A stretch of 64,000 bases of DNA from Certhia americana (GCA_018697195.1 CM031864.1:13016809-13080808), one strand, 5' to 3'. Shown: positions 11,313 to 25,400, numbered from the stretch's first letter. The notes: generated from the sequence alone by a model not told the origin. Numbers and translations are program-made.

Positions 11313-14300
11313 AAGAGTTAAGAGCTTACCATGCATTTTTAAAAACCTCACAGAAATTTCTTATGTGGGGGAAAAAAAAAAAAAATATTACAGCTCTGAT
11401 GTTTGATGACCTTTACCCTTATCAGATTCTCAAATTCATAATGAGAGACAAAGACAGCACATTAATATCCTTTTCTAAGAGATAATACCATATACTACAA
11501 GAACAGACTTATCAAATACTATTTGAAGATAGCAGCTGTGTTCAGTGAAAAGACACACAAAATCTGGATGAAGTCAATGAATTTTGCTGATGATACATAA
11601 ATAGATTTTTTTTCCCCCTTTTAATATTAAGCCAGGAAAAAAATCCACATTAATTCATTCTTTCTTTGTCCGGGAACTCACAAGCTGTCTTGAAGGAATC
11701 ACTCAGAGATCCACTCTGAACTGCGAAGAGACACAGGATGGAAAGTTTCTTTTTCATTCCCAAAAGGCAAGAAAGGATGAGTGAGAGAGAGAGACTGAAA
11801 GGCAAGGTGTCAAAATCCCACAAAATTTGCTATCACAAGAACAGGAGATAACTGAACAGTCTGAAGCCTGACACCCTAATGTGTCAACTTGGATAGGATG
11901 TGTTACAGACTCAGCTTGCAGAAAGCTGCGCATTCTGTTATTTTAAAACATTGCAACAGTAGCAGCAAGGCTAATTTGTTACATTTACATAAGGCACCCA
12001 AAGAGAGTAATGATGTTGGGAAAATGATTACATGAGTCTAAGTATTGGTAAAACAACGGTTGTTTGGAGCAGTCACCATGCTCTGTGCAAGACCATACAG
12101 ATTCCCTGGCAAAAGGAGACATAGGATCCCTTTGGGAGTTTGACCTCAGGCAGCACCTATTTGCATCAGATGGAGTCAAGATCTGCAAACGGAACAGTTT
12201 ATTTCACAAAATAAACTAAGGTCCCCAGATAAATCTGCTGTACCTGCATAAAGTGAGCATTGGTGTGAGAGTATTCTGCAATGAAGTACTGAATTTTGAC
12301 CCTGACTGTCTCTTTTGTACTTTGCCATAAGTGCCAAGAGAATGAAGAGTTATTTTAACAGGATGGCTGGAGATTTCTTTGATGTAGGCAGTGCTATGCC
12401 ACCCACAGTCACTGGGAGCATTGCAGGGTGGGCCCAAAATAAAGGTTCTGGTCGGGTGCAGAGTGAACTCTGCTGGTAAAGCACAGCACACTCCAAAGGA
12501 TCTCTCCCATTCAGCAGACTTTAAAAGAGTTCTTAACTTCCCTGTGTATTTTAGGGATCACCCTCATTCTAAGTGAAGTTCTCAGGAAAAGTCAGCGTGA
12601 AGCCCACCTTTTATCTTTTTTGACCATGCTCTTAATACATTAAGGTGAGGTCTTTGTCATCCATTCACGTGAGCTTCCTGTGCAGGTACTGTGCAAGATA
12701 AATGATGGACAATACTAATTTTATTGTTAGAAAGCCTAGAGTACCCCAGATGTTTGAAGAGGTCATTTACATAATTTGATGACACGTTCAGATGAGGTTA
12801 ATATTTTTGTCTTATTTTATAGAGGTAAAATAGAACAAATCCTTCATTATTGTTTTGTAACACAATGTACTTGCATCTTAGCCACAAAAAATGCTGCCAA
12901 CATCTAGTGGTACTAGATGCTCTCCTCCTCCACACTTTTTTATCTCTGCTAAACTTCAAGACAGGAGCCCAGCTCTTTCTTTTTCAGCAAATGAATTCCA
13001 TAAGTCTGTTGGGTAAAGCAGTTCAACCAGAGTGATGTAATATGCAGGATGTTTGCAGGCATAGGTTTAATACAACTACATTGTTCCATATTTATAAATG
13101 TGTCACTTTTTACTGGCACAGCTTCACACATTTTTTATGAGAGCTGCTCTTTTCTTGGCAAAGCAACACATTCATTACACCAACATCAAGACTTCAATGA
13201 ATAGAACCATCTTTGCATGACTCAGAGGTCTTACTCAGAGATAGGGCAGACCGAAGAGATAAAGCAAGGAAAAACATTCCTGAAATACAGGAAACCAACT
13301 GGAAAAGACATGGGTTTAAGAGGGAATGGGGAATATATATATTCTGTGGTATATTGTCTTACTTTGGAAAGAGTCAGAATTCTCTTGTGGGTTTGTCTCT
13401 GATCCCTTCAAACTATTTTGATATATACTTGTATGCTTAAAATTATTTCTCCTCCCTTTTATTGTGTTGTCATGTTAATGGATTCATGTGTCATTTTTTA
13501 TTTTCATTACAATTTCTGTAAGGAACATGAAAAACTCAAATGCCTTAGTAATTTGTAAACTACCACAATGTACTTTCTTCGCCCTGACCTTGTCATTATT
13601 GTATAACTTAATTGGCCAACTATTCCACTTTTCTTTTTCATAGCTGTATTATAGTGGAAAATAAAAAGAGACTTGTCATTGTCCAGTCAATCAAAAATAC
13701 ACACCATTCAGAGATGAAAATAATAACCTCTCAATTAATTTAATAGAATTAACACTAATTATGATAAAAGTCTCCTGAGATAAAGATTGAGATCAGGACT
13801 AATGAGCAGACATTTAACCATTCCTCTGACAAAGACTGTAATAAAATTAGGAATGGGAACAGTTTAATTACAAAATTGCAGTTAAAAAATTTCTACCTCA
13901 GACTAGCAGATATTTAAGAGATCTCCTTTCTTCTCTGTATAAAGAGTCAGAGTACATCTCATTTTGCCTGCTCTGTTGGCTGAAGCGTAGATCTGGCTGT
14001 AATTTCAAGAAATGTACTTCCTAGGATACCTGATGACATTTTCACATTTTGGACCACCTCTCTGATAGGAAGCATGATCATTTCACTGTTATGCTGTTAT
14101 TTCTTGCAATAGCTTTAGTTTTTCTCATACTTTTCTCTATCTTCAGATGGAGTAATTTTAAACTTGATAAGGAAATGGAAGCCTTCCGTTTTTTTAACCA
14201 GTGCCCATAGGGTTTGCAACAAGATACTCTGTGCTCTATAACAACAGTAATAATAATTTAAAAGAAATAAAATGAACAATAGACATGACAGAAACTGGTG

Positions 14301-14485
14301 CTCTAGAGCTGGCCATAAATCAGTGAGGTCTGGGAGAAGGAAGCCATTGGAGGAGACTGCTCTATTGTTACTATGGGAAAATCAGACACTAGACATTTAG
14401 TACCTGATTTAAGGTAACACAGGCTTCAAAATGAAAAATTGTTCAGAAAAGACAGAAGCTTTTAATTTCTATGAAAACAAGCGTT
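11313..14485. other. Intergenic sequence, no gene seen
   Basis: Unique sequence with a poly-A run (11370-11384), a short (GA)n (11782-11794) and a TAAT-rich stretch at 13.73 kb (listed separately). Open frames are under about 95 codons and unrecognised. Confidence 0.75.
13731..13765. promoter_or_regulatory. Candidate homeodomain-type motif cluster
   Basis: Four TAAT/ATTA cores lie within about 35 bases (CAATTAATTTAATAG, GAATTAAC, CTAATTATG). The spacing and density resemble homeodomain-bound enhancers, but AT-rich context makes chance a strong alternative. Confidence 0.18.
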
Positions 14486-14521
14486 GTTATCACAGAATCA
14501 GTGGTTATCACAGAATGTATG
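14486..14521. repeat. 18-bp tandem duplication, possible CR1 tail
   Basis: Copies at 14486-14503 and 14504-14521 share GTTATCACAGAAT at their starts. The words CACAGAATCA and CACAGAATG look like the reverse complement of a CR1 3' tail (ATTCTGTGATTCTGTG). On the same orientation TTAGTCCAGTATCCT follows near 14548, resembling the reverse complement of the CR1 'GGTTGGACTAGATG' region. This could therefore be a very decayed CR1 on the - strand spanning about 14486-14575. The tandem duplication is certain; the CR1 assignment is not. Confidence 0.45.
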
Positions 14522-14579
14522 GCCACCTATAGTTATGAATATTTGTTAGTCCAGTATCCTCGGAAAATATTTAAAATGA

Positions 14580-16157
14580 TAAATTCTGGCTCACTCTACA
14601 AAGATTGCATCTCTAATTTAAGACTAATAGTTAAAATTGACTAAAAATTACTTTTATTTAGTTAATTTTTTTCCCTAGTAATTTTAATAGAGACAGCTTT
14701 TCTCCTGCCTAGTAAAAACTCCATCCAGAGATCCTTACCAAGATGTTCACCTGCACTTCACCACCTTCTCTCTGCTCTTCACAGGCTACCTGCAAAAACC
14801 CAAAAACAAGAAAGAGAAAATGGATGTAGTTTTGAAAGAAGCCATCTAATCAGGCTGATTACCTGAGGGACACCAGATTAGAGGGCCCAGGATGGGAAAA
14901 CACTGATCAGGTATAAATTATCTTTCTCTCCCCTTCTTTTATTTCAGTCAAAGAGCACAGATTTAAAATGAGAGCATGGCCTTTGGAAAATAAGCACCTA
15001 AACCTTTCTGTCGTATACTTCAGTAGTTCAGGATTATTAGGTCACACATTATTCTCTTTCTCTCTTGAACAAATCAATTTATGCTTGACAAATAAGCACG
15101 TAATGCAAAATGCCAACTTACAGATTGGTATCATTAAAGAGAGAGCATGGTTTTATTGGCAGAACACCATATTTTGCCTACGTTGCAGATATCTGGGCAG
15201 GAAGCTTTGTTTATAGAGGATATGTGACCCATTACATCTGGTACACTGTAAAGAAAATACAGATATGGTCAAATAGGACTAAAAGTGTAAATAGTTGGGT
15301 AGTCATGACTCTTCCACAAACAAAACTGCCTGATTCTGCATAGACCTGTCAAAATTGGGAATTAATTTGTTACAATTGACAAATTAAAAAAAAAAATTTA
15401 AAAGAAATTACATAGAAAGGGTCTAATATCTTGAAATGCAAAAGTCTCCAGTGGTGTATATCTAACAGTTTAAATAATTATCTAATTTTCATTATATTGC
15501 TGAGACTACATATAAAAATTAAAATCTCATTGATTAAACTTATTAAAGTTGCATTCCAATAATCTAACAATAATTTAATATGAAAATTGGGAAAAAAACT
15601 GCCTTTAATATATAGGTTCTGCAGCAGTTTTGAAGATTGCAATCAAAGTCTGGGAGGAAGAGGACTAAGTTAAGCTGTTTCAAGTGTTGTCTCTTCTGTT
15701 GTATTGGTATAGCATGGTTCTAATATAGAAAATGCAATATCCATTTAAATTATTCATGTTTTTTTTTTTTATTAGAAAATTTAAAAACTTGGTAAAATTT
15801 TTATGAAAGCCAGAGCCCTACAATAACTTTGACTCTGCATTTCAAGGTAACAACCTTTTCCTCACAATTTCTTTTCTTAATAAAAGAAAGTTTTAAAATT
15901 TACATCTTTTAGGAGTGATGAGGCCCTGTAAACAAATATAAATATGCATAGCTCTGTTCCAGGTTGAACGTCTGTCACTCAAATCACTGTCATGCCACAA
16001 GCTACCCTGGTACAATCAGAAGGAAAACTAGATATAGTTAGATGGGTTTACAGGATGATGTCTGCATGAATGACAGATGTGTGTGTTATAGCAACATTAT
16101 TGCTTCTAATAACTTTCGCTTTTATCTTCGAAGTGTTGCAAATTTACCTCTGAAAAG
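14580..16157. other. Intergenic sequence, no gene seen
   Basis: Unique AT-rich DNA. A polypyrimidine tract ending in TTTATTTCAG (14921-14946) would make a good splice acceptor, but no downstream donor or open exon was identified. A T12 run is at 15759-15770. Confidence 0.7.
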
Positions 16158-16557
16158 NNNNNNNNNNNNNNNNNNNNNNNNNNNNNNNNNNNNNNNNNNN
16201 NNNNNNNNNNNNNNNNNNNNNNNNNNNNNNNNNNNNNNNNNNNNNNNNNNNNNNNNNNNNNNNNNNNNNNNNNNNNNNNNNNNNNNNNNNNNNNNNNNNN
16301 NNNNNNNNNNNNNNNNNNNNNNNNNNNNNNNNNNNNNNNNNNNNNNNNNNNNNNNNNNNNNNNNNNNNNNNNNNNNNNNNNNNNNNNNNNNNNNNNNNNN
16401 NNNNNNNNNNNNNNNNNNNNNNNNNNNNNNNNNNNNNNNNNNNNNNNNNNNNNNNNNNNNNNNNNNNNNNNNNNNNNNNNNNNNNNNNNNNNNNNNNNNN
16501 NNNNNNNNNNNNNNNNNNNNNNNNNNNNNNNNNNNNNNNNNNNNNNNNNNNNNNNNN
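16158..16557. other. Assembly gap (400 N)
   Basis: Exactly 400 undetermined bases. The gap is preceded by CTGAAAAG and followed directly by a (GGAAA)n array, so the missing DNA is probably more of the same homopurine satellite-like tract; the true length is unknown. Confidence 0.97.
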
Positions 16558-16604
16558 AAGGAAAGGAAAGGAAAGGAAAGGAAAGGAAAGGAAAGGAAAG
16601 GAAA
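16558..16604. repeat. (GGAAA)9 microsatellite at gap edge
   Basis: Nine uninterrupted GGAAA units run up to 16604, with AAAT beyond. One strand is pure purine. Such tracts can form triplexes and often break short- and long-read assemblies, which explains the adjoining gap. Confidence 0.95.
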
Positions 16605-19451
16605 ATATTATAAATTCATTCCTCTCCTCTCCCCATATAAAAGTATTTTTTTCAATAGAAAGTAATTTGGGCAGCTGGTGAACTGTGGAGCTCACCAATC
16701 TGAGTTCTCAAACACCTACAAGCTGTGTCTTCATGGTTCAAGGAAGAACCGACATTATGCCTGGAAGGATTATCAATCACCAGCTGCACAATATCATCTG
16801 TTGTAAATTGGGAGCCTGATTAATAACTGGGATTCGAGCATGGTTCTTGAAAATTGTGATCTTTATTGACTAACTGGACTGGTGACTTTCTCTTTTCATG
16901 TTGTTTGCACTCAATTTGTGCTGCTTTCTGTTACTGTTAGTGTACATTACTATTTCTGTTATGATTGTTTTCCACATTATATAAAGTCAGTAGTGAAGTG
17001 TCATGCGAAGCAGGTAAATTTTTTATCAATTGTGTATGAGACTTTTTGCCCTGCTTTTGATTTTCTTTCTCAGTCAGTGATTGTAGTGCACCTCTGTTTT
17101 CTACTCTTTTCATTGTGGGGATATCTAGAAAACAAGGGGAAAACCTAAACCCATTGGTTAAACAGCCTTTGAACCTGTTCCACTTTTCAGAATTCCATAT
17201 TTTCCCTTAAGTATTGAATCAATATTTTAGAGGTAGTTTGCTTTTAGAAAAGAACAATTTCAGAAAGTTTGATTTTCTGTTAGCACACCCATATTAACTA
17301 TTTTAAACATAACTCTGATTACACTGAAATTTGTAGATTTTTTGAGTGATAAAATCAAGCTATTGCTGAAGAAAGGGACTTTGATTTTCTATGCCTCAGA
17401 CACCCGTTATATTTTAGGAGCTCTATGAAAAGGGATAAGTTCAACTTAAACTGTTTTGGTGTTTTAGTTTTTTAGCTCAGTAAATTCTGTTTTTAACTTC
17501 ATCTTCTTCCTATTTCCTTAGTCTAGTCTAAGGAGTGTACCAAAAAATTTTTCACTTGACTGGCATGGATGAACTAGAGCTTGAGTCCACAGGATTGATT
17601 CCCAGCAAGTCTCTCTCACAGAACTGGCAGAGCTGACCCTTTCTCCTGAGGTAACACATTCAAACTGCCAAAGAAGTCACACAAGCTGCTGAACCTCCAA
17701 TAATTACTGAAAACTGTAGATCAGTTCTGTAGGTAACCTTACTCTCCAGATCAGCTTCACAACAGACCAATTGTAAAATCTTAATTTTTTTAATGTTTTT
17801 CCTATCTTAAAAAATGGATGTAAGTTGGGACTTTTACCTGACACCACAGTCGCTACCACACTTTTTTTTTAATTAATAAATACATCAGCAAAATCTTGCA
17901 GTGCAAAAAACCTGCAACCCCAACTCTCAAAAAAACCCCAAACTAAACCTTAGCATGACAGGAAATGTTGACACAGTAAATATTTTGGCAAACAGACCTT
18001 GTGAAGGACAATCAACACAAGCCCCTCGAAAATTTTTTATATTCATGACCTTGAGACATGGTGTGTACCCCAAAAAATAAAGCAGATCATAAACCCATGC
18101 CATTTTTTGCTGGAAGATTAACAATGAGCATCCATGAATGGCTTTTATGAACATAAAATTGATTCAGCATATATCACTTTTGTTATGTTCGATTGTTATA
18201 TATATTTTTACTTGTAACAAGTGCAAGTCTCAAACCTCATTACAATTATTTGCAAAGGAGATCTTCCTTCTTTAGTAAGGGGAGTTATTTTATTCCTTAG
18301 GTGTTCTGAAGGTAGAGACTGCTGGGAAGTGGTGTCCTCACAATTGAGATTATGACATAATAAGCTCATTTTTCCAAGGGTTTTTGCTTTCTGCTTGGTC
18401 TGTGGTGCTGCAAGCTGGGAGTAGCTGGGGTCTGCACATGGCACCAACATCACAAGCTGCTCGACCCAACCTATTTGGCTAAATATCCCCCAGCACATTC
18501 GTCCTGAGGCTCCATTCTGGCATATCATTTCTGCCTCAGCAGAACACATCTCAAATGTCCAATGTTAGCATTATGAGTTAACTTTGATCATAAGTTCTTT
18601 TCTTTATCAAAATAGGAAAAACACCCCCACCTAAATCTGTTTGTGTCTCTATTGCCATCCTCCTCTAACTTAATCACAACAAACTCATCACACCAAAGTT
18701 TTAGAAACATGTTTCTCTGCTAAAATACTTGTCAGTTTTCAGATGATGATTTATAGCTGACTGTTAAACCTCAACTAAATCCATGGTTAGAAGACAAATA
18801 TTGATGCATCACTAATTAAAATGGAAAGAATTTCACAAGAAGGTCATTGCAAATGTACCCATGGTACAACATTGCATAATCAAATCCTATAACTGTGAAA
18901 TACTGTTAAGGGACCTCAGCTTGCTGGGGATTCAGCCATGGGCAGACTCTCCCAGTATCTCAAGCTTCCTTGTGAAGTAGTGAAATAAAGAGGATGAATG
19001 TCTCACTAATTTGTGTAATCTACTGGGAGGACAGAGAGGAACCCCAGGGAAACTCAAGCAACTCAAAAGTTGCAGCAGAGAAGTTTGCTCTTTCAAAAAT
19101 TCAGCTCCATTCTCAGGAGACTAAAAGAGAGGATGTCTGCCTTGAAAGAACAATTTCTTCAGCAGCGAGAAACCATTTCCACTGGTTAAATGGAATGAAA
19201 TGCAGAGCAGGAGTCTTTAGGAGGAGGAATTTTCTTCAGGCTGAAATTGCTAAAGATACATTCTCAGGAGTGGCTCTTAAGAAGAGGTGAGGCCTAGAAG
19301 CACAAATGTTAAGACGACTCAATAAGGGACCAGGGACATTTGCAAAAGAATATAATTTGCTGGAAACTATTCTCAGATGTGCAGTATTTTGAGCAAAGAG
19401 CTAAACTTCATGATGAACTCTGTAGCACCAGTGATTTGGGATATGATTAGT
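16605..19451. other. Intergenic sequence, no gene seen
   Basis: Unique sequence, AT-rich to about 18 kb. A stop-free stretch at 16882-17148 (88 codons, rich in F, V, C and Y) is unrecognised and probably chance. A tRNA-B-box-like word GGATTCGAG near 16831 has no A box or cloverleaf partner. Confidence 0.7.
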
Positions 19452-19495
19452 GTCCCATTGAAGTCAGCAGGAGATTTCTTCTGCATTCAACTGGC
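19452..19495. repeat. Weak second copy of the palindromic repeat
   Basis: TCCCATTGAAGTCAGCAGGAG is followed after a few bases by TTCTGCATTCAACTGG. Allowing one indel, the two parts are mirror-like, and the wording follows the same GAAGTCAATGGGAG...CATTGACTTCAATGG plan as the element at 1998-2065. Shorter and more decayed; assignment is tentative. Confidence 0.35.
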
Positions 19496-22400
19496 TTTCC
19501 ATTGCACCCTTGTGGGATGGAAAATTCAGAGTATAATTTGTAGCCTGAGGTATGCAGTCAGGGGAGAAAAAACCCTGCATGCAACAAATCAACCCTCAAC
19601 CAGGCCAGCTGCCACAGACAAAAAAAAAAAAAAAGGATACAGCCAGAGTGACAGCAGGCAGAATATCAGCCATCTCTGGACAGACGAGGAGGTGGGCAGC
19701 ATCCAGGCAGAGCATCTGCCAATGGCTGCCCAAGGAGCACCAGCCAACAGCCCAGACTCCAGAAGCAGAGCAGCAGAAGTGTGGATACCTGAACAAACTG
19801 ATGCACTTCAGTGCAAGCAGCCACACATTAGCTAGTGTGACAAATCAAGGGAGTCAGGGACAATTCTGGACAGATAAAGGTTGAGGATGAGTGGATCGGT
19901 CCCGCTTCAAGTAGCATCCCAGGCAGTGCACTCAAGGTCCATTTTGAGTCCATTAGCAGAGTGTCTGAACAAAGCCACCCCTTCCACCCCTTTCTGAAGT
20001 GTTAGTGATTAGGTTGGCACTGCGCAGAAGTCTCCATCCCTGTATTGCCACTTGGCGACTCACTTTTAACTCAAGGCAGCTGTTTATTTCTGCTGCTCAA
20101 AGGAAAACAGAGTCCCTGTTGTGACCTGGGAAAGGATGTCTGAGGGCTGCAGGGTGCCTTGACTGGACAGGCTGCAGCAGGAACTTAGCACAGCTTCCTC
20201 AGTCTCTAGTATATTCAGGGATGTTTCTCCCTTCCTGTCATTCCTGCAGGAAGCTATGACCTCCCTGCTGAGCTCTCATCTCCTGCCAGTCCCACACCAT
20301 CACCACCTAATGGCATCAGTACTGAATTTAGAGAGGAATACAAAGCAGAAGGAACTGTATTTGTTATACTGAAATAAATTCACTTCTATGTAGACAATAC
20401 CAACAACATTAAGAAATACCTATGGGCCCATTTACATCTGGCCACAGGCTTCTCTTGCAGTGACAATCTTAAACAGGACTGAAGCAATGCCCCACTTGAG
20501 CTTTCAGAGCTTTACAGGAGCACACAAGGGCAGCTTTCATTTCCATTGTTATTTGTGCCATGTGGGGAGACATCATTGCCCACATTTCTGTGCAGGTCTA
20601 ATTTATTTGAGACCTGCAGTAGGAAATAGTCACTTTGGCAATTCTAATATGCAGTTCCCCACAGTTCAATTCACTTTTTTCTAACTGGCTGGTGTTGCCC
20701 TCATGCTGTATTAGCCTGATACTGCCCTCCTGCTGCTCTGTCCACCTGCGTCAAATTTATTTCCAAAATGCATCGCTACTTTAGGATCTTCTCCCTGAAG
20801 GTGAACAAGTTAATAGGTTTCCTCTACTTGATGTACTCATAGATTCCTTCTGCACTGGGGTATGACTACTGATTATGCAGTTTTTCATCTTCTATTTCTA
20901 AGCTGAAGATAAAAATCCCCTAGGCAAAGGAAGATACCTTAATGCAAGATACTTTAATCCAAACCCTGAAATGGGCACATATGAACATGAGTCATGTGCT
21001 ATTACCAGTTTTGTTGTAGTTCCTGTTTCTCTTCAAAACAAGAAGCAATGAAAAAATATACAATGTAACATTTTGAAGTAGATCCAAAAGTAGACTAACA
21101 TTTAGAATACTTTAAATTATTACCCCTCCTCCCCTTCTGGAGAAGGACTGTAAATGTATAAGAATGGTAAACTTCCCTACAAAATGTTTTAACCATGAAA
21201 GAGAATAATACTCCTGCTATAGAATTCCACTCAATGGGTTAAGTAATTTTAGACAGAATTACATTTTTATTAAACCTTACACATGAAGTTCTATATAACC
21301 TTCTTGGTTTCAGCCTTGTTAAATTGTATGCCACTCTTCAATATGAGACTGTAAGAGCTCCAACTGTGCAAATATTCTTTCACATATTACAGAAGCAAAT
21401 TTGTTGCTACCTTCTCTTTTTTTCTTCTCACCTGGATTATTGTATAGCATTTTGCAAACACTTATGATTTTGCTGAGAAAACGATTCCTTACTGCGTCAA
21501 AATGACCATCGTTCCTTGTAACATATCTGCATGTTCACAGATGATGGAGGGAAAGATTCAAATGTAGTTGAATGAGCTCTTACTGGAAAATTAAGAATTT
21601 CTTGAGAGAATTTGGCAGAACAGATGTATGCTTTCCCCAAATGAGAAACATGCATCTGTTTCCTAGAAATCTAAACAACAACAGCGAAGCAGTCACACAA
21701 ACAAGTTGTGTGGGTTTTTATTTTTTTTTTCCTACAGATGGTTCTTATTTTTATACAAAGAAATAAGGAGGGAAAGGCCACAGTGGAAGTTTCTAAATGA
21801 AGCAATGAAGTGCATTCTTATCAATGAAATTTAAATGGTCTCCAGGATGAAATTTTGTTTCATACAAATCTGCCCAATTGTACCTGAAAACCATACAAAA
21901 GCCTTCCTTATTAAAATGCTGCCTTTCAGCCTCCCTGCTTCCATTTAGTCACAGTCTGATCTCCCTATCAATTCATTTTTTCCATTTCTGTTACCTGTGG
22001 ATCATTTTGTCTTGCTTCTACAATGTGGATTTAGAGTTTGCTGTCAGGAACTGATATGATCCAGTGCAAACCCTTTTGATTAGATATTCCTGTTACATGC
22101 TCAGAGCTGACAGGAAGGATATGCTTTTTAATGTCATGAACAGTATTTCCTCTCATCCCCATAATCATGCTTTACAACCACCAAAGAGTGAATTGATAGA
22201 AGAGCTACCCAGACTATCAATAATCCCCCATCCAGAATGGCAAAATATTTTATTGTAATTAAGTATTAGGATAAATTTCCTAATCCTTAAATTTTTCAAT
22301 TGTCCATTTGAGAGAAGGGTCCCTAATTAAATTTTACTTTGGTCACTGTGATGAAAACATCATCTAGAAGTTCAGCCTCAGTCAGCCTGTGTGGATAGCA

Positions 22401-25400
22401 GTGATAAGGCTGGATAATTGCAGGATTAATAACTGGCCTTTTATTGTGTCTGAAAGCAATGTAACAATACGCAGACTTTCTGAGTAACTTTAAAACATAG
22501 CTGCATTGTACAATATTGCTACCCTGATCACTTTTTCCTTTCACTTATATTTTTTATATTTTTTTAAAGCATGGGAACAATTGGACTACAAAGGTATGAT
22601 TGTTCCTAGGTCATATTCTCCTCTAGGGTTTCCAAAAAGCAAGCAATGCTGTTCAGGCAGCTGCAGTAGCTCTGTGACAAAGTAGAACAACTTTCAATAA
22701 CTGCTGTTATTCCTCTTCATTTCCAGTGCAGGCCATAGGGTAACTGTTTAATGCAGTAGCCAGTTCCCTGAACCTCTTGTACATTTGCTGAAACATGAAG
22801 CATGTTCCTAACACTTTGAGTTTCTTGAATGAGTGCAGGATTTCAAAGTTTAAGAAAAAATAACAATCCAGGGACTAATGCTCTACTGAATAATCTAGCT
22901 CTGGAGGTAGAGCTTCAGCACAGTAGCATCCTTCCTTTGTGGCTGGGACACTTCACCCTCAATTAGAAAAAGGTACCTTTTAACAGACACTTTCCCTCTG
23001 TGGCTACATGGTGATGCTGAGAAAGTGGAGTTAGGAGCCAGGCAACCAGCAGGCTCTGCTAGGCTGCTATGGATCTTAATTAATGTGCAGAACAGCATGT
23101 AGGCCTGGACAGTTTATCCATGTTGTCTGGATACAGCATGAATGCAAGTGAAACTTGAACCTAATTTAATAGGTATATAAGTTGCATGAAAAGAGCTGGT
23201 AAAAATCCCTATGTAAAACAATCTCTTGTTAAAAGGGCAGCTTGTGGAAAAGGTTGCAAAAATTGCCTAATCTTCTCTGGAATCCCCCTGCATTGCCATG
23301 GGGTCTTTGGGAAAAAGAGCACTGACTGCAGAACATCCTGTCCCTGCCTGCAATCCTGCTCTCTACCCCACCTTCTCCTGGGCACCATTCCTACATAAGA
23401 TTTTTTTCCATTACTTCTGCAGAAAACACTACCTTTCATTCCCACCTTCCTCAGGAAATCATGTATCTTTTCTCCTTCCTGCATGAGGTTTTCAGTGGCT
23501 ATGTCACATAGGTTGCCCAACAAAGAAAATGTTGTCATAATATGTACTCAAATGCATTTTTGTACCAATCCACCCAGAACTGATCACAATGAGTCAGACT
23601 TAGGATCTGTCTTAACCACCCTGAATAAAAAAATCCCCAAACAAAAAGCCCAACAACAACTACTTAAGTAGTATTATTTTGGTTGAACAGACTTAATTTG
23701 TATCAATGTAGAAATTCATAATCCTCAGGAATTCTTAAACCCATGTTCTGTAAAATTACAAATACACTTAAAGATCACTGTTTGGCATTTGTTGAACTCA
23801 TTCACCCTTCCACATCATCATTAACCTCCTTCTTATCTCCCTGTGCAACCATTCCCTGCATTAGGAGACTTTATATATCCTTCTCACAGAATTTTAAGAT
23901 CAATCAGAGAAGTTAACACCATTGTTTTTCATTTAACCTTCAAGTCATATTTTTACTCTTATTTTTCTGTTTGAACACTTCAGTATACATATTTCCAACA
24001 TGAATATATACCTAAATCTGACCAGATCCAGAAACTCTGCCTCCCACTCAGTATCTTAACTGTCTACAAAGATTTATGTCTCTTTAGGACATGATTTCTT
24101 TGACATTTTTGATTGGCAATTGATTATTTAAAAAATATTGGCCAACATAAAATATTCAGTGCCTTCACATACTATACAATTTTAGATGTGGAGAAGCATA
24201 GCCTTTTCTTCCATATACATTAGCCCTGTGCATTTACTGTAGTCTAAATTGAGTTCAAACTGACTCATTTCTTTGAAGGTGGATGTTTGCTAAATCCTGA
24301 ACAGAATTAATCTCAGCATTCAAACATGAGATGAGTACTAGTATTATGACTCTTCAATGAGGCTTTTTATATTTTTTAATAAAAGCAAAGCTTTTAAATA
24401 AAAAACTCTGAAAGAACATGCCATAAGGAATGGTTTAAGACAATGTTTAAAATAATTTTTTCCATTTTACAAATTTTATATTATCATGGGGGAAAAAAAG
24501 CATGTCTGAATTTTAGTAAACCACTCTCTCCTTCATAACATAAAATCAAAAATGCCAACTTTTTTCCTTGTTTCTTTGTAAGTTCTAAGGCATCACTGCT
24601 CTTCTGAATGAAACTAGAGAGACACTAGAAGACCATTGAAGTGTCATCCAGTAATTTGAGAGTGAAACATTTTGTTGAGTATATTACTGGCTTTCAAGTG
24701 GAGAGAGAAGCATGTTTGTGTGCAAGCCCATGCATACAAGCCATAAAGGGAAAGAGGAGTCTTTTCTGTTCCCAAGTAATACAAAATCTGAAGGCTTTAG
24801 TGAGAGATATTACTTGGAAAACACTACTTAGTCTGAAACCTCCTGAAAAAATATAGTGATATTTCTCTTCTAGAGTTTGTGTATCTCCATCACTTAGAAC
24901 AGTGCAGCTGGTAATGCTCATCATCCTGCCATGGGAAAAACAGTAAGGGAGTCTTCCAACCTTCTGGAAAGGGTTGCTCTGTGAGAACACTGAAAGTCTG
25001 ATAATCTCTGTCCTGACATCATACACTGTTGTTCCACCCCACATCCATCTGCAGTGACACAGGATTAGAGAAGAGAATCAGAAAAGACATGTGAGAACGA
25101 AGGCCTGAAACTGTTGCCTAGTTATGGAAGGTTTTGCCATGCTTATTAATCCTTTAACCCTTTGGCATTTTTTTTTTTTTTATTTTTCCCCTTTAAATAC
25201 TCCCAAGTCAGTCCAGCTGCATAGCAGCAAGATTGTGTGCTAGCAGAAAAATACACTCGCACAAAATTCTTTTGTAATCCAAACACAAACTCACACATAC
25301 TGCAGCACACTACCTTTTGGTGGTTTCATTTTTTTAAGCTGAAGCTCAGAAATACTGTATATAACCTGCATAGATTAGGAAAAGTACTGCAGCATCTCAT

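Noticed and set aside
12821..12842. ATTTTATAGAGGTAAAATAG, faintly like the MIR start
   Set aside because: The second and third MIR anchors are missing downstream, unlike the locus at 63.84 kb.
14921..14946. Polypyrimidine tract ending TTTATTTCAG as a splice acceptor
   Set aside because: No matching donor or conserved frame follows; such sites are common by chance in AT-rich DNA.
16042..16698. Open frames of about 184-207 codons across the gap
   Set aside because: They are open only because undetermined bases contain no stop codons; the remainder encodes a KERKG/FPFLS repeat from the GGAAA array.
16831..16840. tRNA B-box-like GGATTCGAG
   Set aside because: No A box upstream at the right distance and no cloverleaf stems.
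19377..19835. 152-codon + strand frame
   Set aside because: It runs through an old repeat-like segment and an A15 tract (giving KKKKK), which is not how a conserved coding exon looks.
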